A stretch of 64,000 nucleotides of DNA from the NCBI RefSeq assembly GCF_016859285.1, contig NC_053400.1:16386001-16450000 (forward strand), read 5' to 3'. The position numbers and the translations under genes are program-made. Below the pieces are notes generated by a model, which did no database searches, was not told the origin of the DNA, and saw nothing but the letters and a program-made list of their open reading frames with translations. Below are positions 57,101-64,000 of this stretch, piece after piece. Each line of letters opens with the position of its first letter. Position 1 is the first letter of the stretch. This stretch comes from Xiphias gladius. Taxonomy: Eukaryota; Chordata; Actinopteri; Istiophoriformes; Xiphiidae.

Positions 57101-59410
57101 CTGTCAACTTTGTAAGAGGGGGTAAAATGTTAGTAACGTGGAGCTTTAACTGATGCTTTACTGGCACGAGTGCAGTTAGTGCCATCTGTAGGCTAGAGTA
57201 AATTATTAAGGACTGTTGCTCAGAAGCCAGGTCCATTTGGAAAGGGCAGCCATGTGTTCCTTTTCCATGTTTATAACACATATATGTACATTTCATTAAA
57301 TATCAGATCGGCCCTCTTTTTGCACTGGGTAATCCAAGTTGGGGAAGACTGGGGGCGAGGAAATTGGGAGGGGGGGGGTAGCTTCACTCAGGGGAGCAAC
57401 CCCACAACAACACACTACAACCAGTACTACCTCAACATACAGCCATTTTCAATTCGAAGCATAGAGGTAATCATTTTCCAGACTTACACAATGGACTTTT
57501 AACCAGAAGCTCAATTGTGATGCTTGATAACACTGCAACTTTGTGCAAGCAATGTGTTTAACACCGATTGCAGTGGTCATTGGCAGAGACGGAGGGCATC
57601 AAAGCCGGTTATCAAAAATGATAATGTGCAAGGGACAATTAATCTTCCTATCAGTCGCTGACTGCAAGGCAAATGGGTCACTGGTCATATATTCAGGAGA
57701 AGTGGGGAGGAATGTATCAAGGAAAGAATGGGCCACACAATCAAAATATTTGTTTATAAAATTACCCGAAAGAAATGACACAGGAGGCAATAAATTGACA
57801 CGACAAGTGAATAAAAGGCTAATGCACTCCAATACCATTAAAATAGTTTTAATACTGTTGCAGACCAAACATGCAACAAATGCACTTTACCCCATTTAAA
57901 TATGGCGCAGAGAAAATGTATTTTTTTAAAATCCTGGAAACATAAGAATAATTTTCTGAAAAAAGAAATGGTTAAGAGCTAATTTCCCCTTTGTTTGTTA
58001 TTTAAAGGCACAATTCTTAGTGAGTCCTGCTAGACCTTGACAAATAACATGTTTTACATCATCCTACATTTATGTCCGACCCAGCTCCTTATTGTGTAGT
58101 ATATTCTCAGGCCGATAGTCCTTTTCAATTGTCAAAATGTCTTAATTCATTACTCTTGACCACTGACAACTAACTTGTCATGAAAACTGAACAGTTAAGA
58201 GTTGATATCTGCAACCAAAGTAGCCAGGTCTAGTGATTCAAAACAAGAATTGTGACTTTAAATTTAACTGAAGTAAGAGACATTTTGTTTGTGTGAAAAT
58301 CACATTGTTGATCATGTTAGAAAAATTTCCAGCCATGCACACTAAAAAGAAGAGAAAAAGTATTAACCTCAGCTTCAATGAATAGTTTCCAGAATCTGCC
58401 AGAACTTGGGAACTGCGTGACAAGTCGCTCATATGTCTTCCTTGCTTTATCTATGGGTTGGTTCTAAAGAAGGAGAATGCATTTACATTCCACACTATTC
58501 AACATACGAAGAAGCAATCATGTGGGAAAAGGATGTGGTGTATTGTAGTTTAACAATCTATAATCCCTGCCCCACTATCACCCCACCCTTATTCCCAGTT
58601 TGCTTAACCCCAGGAATGCAACTCTGTGTCACTAAACCTGTGCTTCTCGAATCAGAATGCTCCATGCGTCAAGGTCATATGGGTTTTCTTCCAACTTCTT
58701 CTCTGCCTTCTTCACCTTCTCTGGAATATACTCTGCTGCCGCCTGCAAAAACACAAAAGCACAGGACAAAAGGGTTATGCTGCTGAACAGACTGTGATGG
58801 TTGTGTGATGGTGACGACTACAGGGGCCCACTGGCTTACTGTATACGGATTGGGTAAGTATTGATTAACAGGTCAATTAATTATTGGTTAGGCCCATGCA
58901 ATATGTTTAAAACCATAAGGAACACCTGGCTCATATTTGACGGGTAAATCAATCTTTTTTTCACTAGCTAGCTAGGTCCTTGTGGCTGGCAACGTTGAGA
59001 AGCATCCAGCCGGGTGAAAACAACAATCATAAACGGCGAGAAAACTAACAGCAACTGTTCGTTAATATCAAGTTAACATGCAGGTGATGTTAAATAAGCT
59101 CAATGCGTTAACGTTGGACAACTAAAAGTAGCCACAATGCTACAACTAGCAGTCAATATGGCGAACGACAAGCTAAACTTGGACCTTTACGACAACCCGA
59201 TAGAAATCATCGAGTGTCCGAGTAACTGTGTAATACTAGCTAATATTGACGTATAAAAAGTCACTACACGAATCATATACTGCAGCTAAGTTTACTTGTT
59301 AACATTACCCATATATAAAATGAATCTATGCTAGCGAATCAGTTAGGGTTAGCTTGCCCCTCAGCAGAACTGCATGTAGCTACCTGGTCCGCTGTTCCCT
59401 CGGTGGACAT
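48135..59410 (-). CDS. cstf3: cleavage stimulation factor subunit 3 (CstF-77)
   Basis: Complete minus-strand gene, 20 coding exons from 59410 down: 59384-59410, 58638-58742, 58368-58463, 53101-53133, 51970-52067, 51796-51862, 51672-51706, 51456-51582, 51252-51329, 50964-51126, 50584-50693, 50331-50447, 50028-50246, 49824-49926, 49548-49617, 49244-49439, 48969-49119, 48677-48771, 48506-48566 and 48135-48334. Total 716 aa (human 717). The start is MSTEGTADQ. Exons 2-16 carry the HAT helical repeats that make the CstF-77 dimer arch ([60 protein letters not shown]). The Pro-rich C-terminal region ([19 protein letters not shown]) and the [14 protein letters not shown] segment are the family regions for CstF-64/CstF-50 contact. 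The protein ends [13 protein letters not shown]. Role: scaffold of the CstF complex, which recognises GU-rich RNA in nuclear pre-mRNA 3'-end cleavage. Confidence 0.97.
53770..53960 (+). repeat. tRNA-derived SINE in cstf3 intron 3
   Basis: A box TGGTTGAGACA and B box GGTTTGATTCC (10 of 11 to the tRNA consensus) about 40 nt apart, then CTCTCTCCCTTTGTATC, CTGTC and ACTTAAAGGCTCAAAAATAA, the tail order of common percomorph SINEs. Lies antisense to cstf3. Confidence 0.7.
54400..54560. repeat. AAAT-rich low-complexity tract
   Basis: (AAAT)n-like run at about 54410-54455 and TTTATTTATTTA at about 54537-54555, inside cstf3 intron 3. Confidence 0.8.
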
Positions 59411-59483
59411 GGCTGGAAGAGTAATCTAGGATAGAAATGTTTTATCAATTGAATAGACGCTCAAATAATAACGTGATGGCAGT

Positions 59484-59517
<34 letters not shown>

Positions 59518-59660
59518 GACTAAGTAATCGGCATAGCTTCAAAAGGGTCGATCACATTGCCCTTAAGCAACTAGCTGCTCAACGGCTGGCCGATACCTCA
59601 AAATGGCGTGAAACTTGTGTTCCGCTCCAGCAACAGCAAAAACAATAACACTTCCGGCGC
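59411..59660 (-). promoter_or_regulatory. cstf3: cstf3 promoter / 5' UTR
   Basis: Directly upstream of the cstf3 ATG (59410). It holds a 30-nt poly-T run (59485-59514, A-run in the cstf3 sense), a cluster of CpGs, a GCCATTTTG (YY1-like) site near 59605, and CACTTCCGG at 59649-59657, an ETS/GABP-type site (CCGGAAGTG on the cstf3 strand). Such sites are typical of housekeeping head-to-head promoters. A possible 5' UTR acceptor CTATCCTAG lies just upstream of the ATG. Confidence 0.55.
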
Positions 59661-59867
59661 TAATCCTTCAAAATAAAATATGCATCTCCACAACACTAAC
59701 CTGGCTAAAACACTTTAAAATGTCTAATGTGCCTGTGCAAATTATATGTCGCGATATAATACAATATATCCTCACACTGTTCATCTATTATCACGTAATG
59801 TTTAAAACAAACAGGTCCTCGAATTCAGTCATGCATTCTGCAGTGGTGAGGTTTGAAAATAAAGTGT

Positions 59868-60220
59868 CCACTAGTGCTGCTACTAACAATTTCATTATCC
59901 ATTAACCTGCTAGTTATTTTATAGATTAATCGATTAATCGCATGTTCTTAAAAAAACGTCACAAGTTTCCGGAATTCAAGGTGGCGTCTTCAAGTGTCTT
60001 GCTTTGTCCGACCAACAGTCAAAAACTCAAAGATATAAATTATATAAGTATATAAGTTCATTAGCATGAGAAAAAACAGATTAATACACATTTGAAAAGC
60101 TGGAACTCTCGACTTTTTACCATTTTTGATTTAAAAATGTCCAGCACAATTATTCAGTAATCAAAAAAATTGCCAATTAATTTTCGGTCGATAGACTAAT
60201 CGATTAATCAACTTGTTGTT
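59868..60220. repeat. dispersed repeat, GATTAATC family, copy C
   Basis: Runs from TGCTGCTACTAACAATTTCA through ATAGATTAATCGATTAATCG, a CATTTGAAAAGCTGGAACTC block, to CGATAGACTAATCGATTAAT. The best preserved of the three copies. Confidence 0.78.
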
Positions 60221-60683
60221 GTCCACTGTATGATTCTTCACTGGTTGTTGATAATTTTTCATGTCAAAACACTCTTACTATTATTATGTTGGTGTAGCTT
60301 ATGTATTAGTTAGTTGCTAGATGGGGGTAGCCTATAGAGGGGGTACCCTCTTTATTATTCTAGTCTATATGTGCAGCAGTTCTTTGTCTCAAGTTTATCC
60401 TATTCATAACCTACTCTAAGAAGCTTAAGGATGTAAGTAATATCCAAAAAATTAAATGCGCTATGGAAGAATATCAGCAAAATTATGTTTCACAATAGTG
60501 TGTATATGTTTATGCATGACGAGTACGTGCGTTCATGTCCTTCATATGCAACTGCAAAACAAGTGTCTAATTTTGGCCTATAGGTGGCTTCTCGCAGTGG
60601 TGTTTATACAAATACAGACATGTTTTTACGATCCTAACTCTTATCCCTAAGGTTTATGTTATGACCACCTTGTAAGTAAGACT

Positions 60684-61210
60684 ATGGACGATTTTGTTAG
60701 CGTAACTAAAATCATCAAATACCTGCCAGTACCAACAAAACAAAAGCTCCTTTTGTACTGCACAATGCTGGTCACCATGCTGGCCAACAGGGGGAGACAA
60801 ATGATAGCCACCGAGAGCGCGCGCTTGTAAGTATCTGGTCAACAACCGGAAACAGACCAGAGCAAAAGATCACAGAGCTCCATTATATGCTCTCAAGTGA
60901 ACAAGTCTCTTTTTCTCTCACATACAAAGCTATTAGAAAACTCACGTATATATATATGGGCTTACAGGATGTAGTAGTCCAGTAAGGCCATGTTTTTACA
61001 TTATTCTGAGTGTGAATTCGATTGTGTCTTGGTGGATCCAACATTTGTGGTGAAGAAAAAGAGAACATCTAAGGTTTTGAGTTAAATTTGAAAAAAAAAT
61101 TCTCAGATGTGATACTGGTATGATGTGACATTTTGAGTGTACTTTAGCAGGACACGGCTGATGGGGTTTTCTTTGTCAGATCATTAAGTAATATGTCCGT
61201 TTCAATTTAA
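60684..61210 (+). CDS. possible small two-exon gene, unrecognised
   Basis: ATG at 60684 opens MDDFVSVTKIIKYLPVPTKQ and continues with KLLLYCTMLVTMLANRGRQ to a strong donor CGCGCTT|GTAAGTAT (exon end 60826; unspliced the frame stops at 60828-60830, 48 aa). An acceptor TTTTCTTTGTCAG ends at 61179; joined, the frame would end at 61208-61210 after 57 aa. The first part looks protein-like and partly hydrophobic. I know no family for it. It lies between cstf3 and the hipk3 start, where human has a divergent non-coding transcript, so it may equally be non-coding. Confidence 0.25.
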
Positions 61211-61432
61211 AGTTAAGTCATGCACAACTGACTGGAATGAGACTGGGAGGGACAATATATCCTGGCTCTTCAGGAAGCACCCTTGTGTCTACCTTGAGAA
61301 CCTAAAGGAGCTTAAAGGGGGCTTCTATACACGTGGACTACTCTGCTTCCGCTACAGCAGCTGTGTTTACTCATAATGCACCAGGTTAGATAAGAGGTGT
61401 TCACACCTGCTTTACAGCTTACCAGGCCTGGT

Positions 61433-61637
61433 GGTTTGTTGTCTGTAACTGGGGTGGGGACTGGGAAAGACAAAGGCCTTATGGTGGATTGGGTTACTGC
61501 TGGTCTTCTCAGACACCAGGGGCTTATGAGCAGCTTTCTTTGTCAGCTGGGTGCCTCCTGACTGTCTGAGCAGTATACTTTGGCACTTCAGCTTGTGCTC
61601 CACCACTAATTTCATTAAGAACACTGATGTTGACATT
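61433..61637 (-). other. possible unrecognised minus-strand exon
   Basis: Minus-strand segment with a good acceptor (TTTCTTCTTTAACAG before 61637) and good donor (CCTG|GTAAGC at 61432). ATG lies two bases after the acceptor (61636-61634), and the frame is open across the whole 205 bp (MSTSVFLMKLVVEHKLKCQ, then SGGTQLTKKAAHKPL). If not spliced it stops at 61412. It is basic and lacks a family I recognise. No partner exon could be placed. Confidence 0.3.
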
Positions 61638-62199
61638 CTGTTAAAGAAGAAAGAAAACGGATTATTGCTCGTTGAATATACTGACTTCATTAAGTTCTTC
61701 CACTGCATTTTCAAATATAAAATATGAAACTGATTAATGATGATAATGATGATTTGTATGTGGCTTGAGATGTTTTTTTTTTTATCACATTTTTGCACAC
61801 CTTTGTGGAACCAGTTATCAACACTTATCACTAGAAGCTATTTTCAATCATGCATTATTATGCGTTATTTAAGGAGACTATCCAGAGGGCGTGATTGTCA
61901 TACGATCAATGTTTTTTTTTCTATGCATTTGCAGGTAAGTTAATAGCGAGCACTGAACAAAGATCTGTAACTTGAATGTGTTTCATTCACAAGTCAAATG
62001 TACATTGTAACCCATCACAGTAGCCCATTCCTCTATTACTCTCATCCATAATCTAACATTTTACAAAGTGTTAACAAAATATGTATCTTCTCACCAAATG
62101 TTGACCAAATATTGTGCATATTTAGTGAAGAATATTTCTTCCCTTTTTCTCTCTTGTATTGTATTGCACATGAATATACTACCCCGAAATCCTGAATCT

Positions 62200-62627
62200 T
62201 TTCGAATGTATCTGCTCGCTGATCGATTACTCCGGTCTGGCTAATGCCGTCAGTTCACAAACATTTGCTTGCAGTTGCTAGAGAAAAGGGACATGTTAGA
62301 AGCTGGCAGGGCCGAGGAACCGTACGTCTAAACGGGGTAACGGACACCCTTTCAGAGATGGGCTACGTTGCCCTAAGAGGAAGGAGGCGAATTTGAACTG
62401 TGTAGCTACAACCACAGCTCGGTGTGGTGTTTCTGGACGCTCATATGCAGGAGTTATTTAATGTTTAAAATGTGGGAGATGGTGGCGTTACCGAGAGCGA
62501 GCTCTCCCTTCCTGTCGTCTAGGACAAGATGGCAGCAATGCAGGCGAACTGTGCATGGTATGGATTTATAAGTCCATAACATGTTCAGAGAAGCCCTGTA
62601 TTATACTTATAGTGACTCTATGTGAAG
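62200..62627 (+). promoter_or_regulatory. hipk3: probable hipk3 promoter and 5' non-coding exon
   Basis: A GC-richer block with CpGs, an AAGATGGC (YY1-like) motif at about 62526, and a strong donor TGTGAAG|GTAAGTGG ending an exon at 62627. Human HIPK3 follows CSTF3 head-to-head and starts with a non-coding exon, so this is the likely 5' end of a hipk3 gene whose coding exons lie beyond the window. No HIPK3 coding sequence is present here; the assignment rests on synteny. Confidence 0.4.
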
Positions 62628-64000
62628 GTAAGTGGTTGGGTGAAGGCTGCCAAAAGTGGTACTTGTTTGGTTTATCCTTTGGAACAATAGTATAAATGTG
62701 ACGTAATACAAAGTCATAACTTAGCTACTAACTCAGCTAGCGAGCTTTTGGTCGTATAAGGTTTCAGCAGTAGCTTCGTACGTAGCTAGATATGTCGGCA
62801 CTTTGAGTGATTTATTTACTAGTGGTTAAAAAATTTGTATTATCCTGCCAAACAGCGGTAGCGATGACGTTGGTGGTAATTATTACCGAGAGTGCATTGG
62901 ACCCTCTCTGATGTTTGTTATTTCGCTGTTGTCACGGCGACCCGACAAATTCTCTTTAACGTGTAGCTTAGATCATGAGCTAACCTATGTAATTTAACAC
63001 AAGTCGATTCTGCCAACATTAACCTATCATAAATGGATAACATGGACCGCGTGACTGAACTTGTGAGTAATGTGTTATTACTTCACATAAACTTTGCTTC
63101 GTCTAGTGACTTTGTTAACCTTACAAAACATTGCAGGCCAAACCATAATCACAACTTGCATAAACTTAATAGACTTTTGAATTCCCATAATTACGAATTG
63201 TAAATTTTGACGCAGCAATGCTGCATATACGAAAATAACTTTGAATAAACAAAGTAGAAGAAAACGAATTCACATAATCACACGCCGGATTCTGCTTGGT
63301 CTAAATCTGTACAAGCTGTCTAGTAATAACGCCTGTTATTAAATCACAGTTAAATGTGAGGGACATCAGCGGCCCCTTTACACGTGTTTTGTCGTGGCTA
63401 CGTCTCAAAACTGCGTGCTAAATCCAGATAGCGTAGCTAGTTAATATCTCGCAAGCCCTTTTCAGGGCGGAAAACTAACAGCTTGTTGTAAGTGTTCGTT
63501 GATATTATGAAATATTTTGGCTGGTATCCAGGTTCATTAAGTTGCTGCTGTACACCACAACATGCACTGTTAGACCAACACCAAAAAAAAAAAAAAAAAT
63601 CCTTCCATTAAAATATAAATTCAGAATTGTAACTTGAAAGAGTAGTCTGTGTCCCTTACCTACCATCACACACTAATCAGTTTAGCAGATATAAACACAC
63701 AGCAAAAGACACAGAGTGTAAGCACCCAAAGTTGAAACTAATGTCAAGTTAATCATACTAAACGTGGCTCTAATAATTTACTTGGTCTTTTACCACCATG
63801 AAGGTGTTGGTTTCATGTTGAAGAGGTGTAGGGTTATTAGTTGATCTCCTGTGGGAGGGTTTGGATATTACCACCACCCACCAGCAAAACAGAAATAGCC
63901 TATATAATTGTAGGCAATATAGTCCGCAGTACCTGCTATTTATATGGCAGGGAACCATCACTTGGAGTTCCTGGTCCCACTAAAACCCATGTTGTTTGTG
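62628..64000. other. probable hipk3 first intron
   Basis: No coding exon recognised. A short ATG-led frame at 63033 runs into a GTGAGTAATG donor at about 63062, a possible alternative first exon with no support beyond the motif. A poly-A run lies near 63582-63599. Confidence 0.35.

Larger units (their letters stand above)
53134..58367 (-). promoter_or_regulatory. cstf3: cstf3 intron 3, candidate autoregulatory intronic poly(A) unit
   Basis: 5.2 kb, far larger than any other cstf3 intron (next about 0.9 kb). Its 5' splice site reads GAG|GTTAAT, mismatching the consensus at +3 and +5. Human and mouse CSTF3 have a conserved poly(A) site in intron 3, used when CstF-77 is abundant and favoured by a weak donor and large intron. 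Candidate minus-strand signals: TATAAA at 57758-57753 with GATTGTGTGG about 16 nt beyond, and AATAAA at 57002-56997, 56516-56511 and 53291-53286. Which, if any, is used is not visible. Confidence 0.5.

Noticed and set aside
57543-57899. 118-residue ORF in cstf3 intron 3
   Set aside because: Antisense to cstf3, no codon bias or domain, in AT-rich intronic sequence.

Overview
This window is vertebrate nuclear DNA, almost certainly from a ray-finned (teleost, probably percomorph-type) fish. It carries intron-rich protein genes with short GT-AG introns, an AT-rich background, CA/GT microsatellites, a Tc1-type transposon and short repeat families common in percomorph genomes. There is no bacterial, phage or organellar gene organisation, no CRISPR array, and no LTR or virus-like element that I could see. 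The species cannot be fixed from sequence alone.

Layout, left to right. 1-3.3 kb: intergenic, with one MITE with long terminal inverted repeats. 3.4-9.4 kb (+): eif3m, 11 coding exons, translation factor subunit. 9.4-15.2 kb: intergenic, holding a decayed Tc1 element (11271-12879). 15.3-17.65 kb (+): prrg4, a single-pass Gla-domain membrane protein. 20.4-31.5 kb (+): qser1, a large Q/S-rich nuclear protein with 13 coding exons, one of them 3.3 kb. 35-45.9 kb (+): depdc7, with 8 coding exons and an unresolved 5' end spread over a GC-rich stretch. 47.7-59.6 kb (-): cstf3, all 20 coding exons, encoding CstF-77. 59.6-62.6 kb: a head-to-head intergenic region with two possible small spliced ORFs. 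About 62.3-62.63 kb (+): a probable 5' non-coding exon, by synteny of hipk3, whose body lies off the right edge.

The gene order and strands match human 11p13 (EIF3M-CCDC73-PRRG4-QSER1-DEPDC7-TCP11L1-CSTF3-HIPK3), except that ccdc73 and tcp11l1 are not where they would be expected. I assembled exon coordinates for five genes by reading frames and splice sites. The resulting protein lengths (375, 217, 1688, 523 and 716 aa) are close to those I remember for the human proteins, and every exon phase is consistent.

The genes do not form one pathway. They are housekeeping and regulatory neighbours held in ancestral synteny: eif3m (translation initiation), cstf3 (mRNA 3'-end cleavage), qser1 (protection of regulatory DNA from methylation), depdc7 (signalling adaptor) and prrg4 (membrane Gla protein). 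I found no convincing new multi-gene system. The most interesting leads are the cstf3 intron 3, which keeps the features of a known autoregulatory premature poly(A) unit; two unrecognised small spliced-looking ORFs between cstf3 and hipk3; a sharply bounded GC-rich patch upstream of depdc7; and several well-preserved MITEs.
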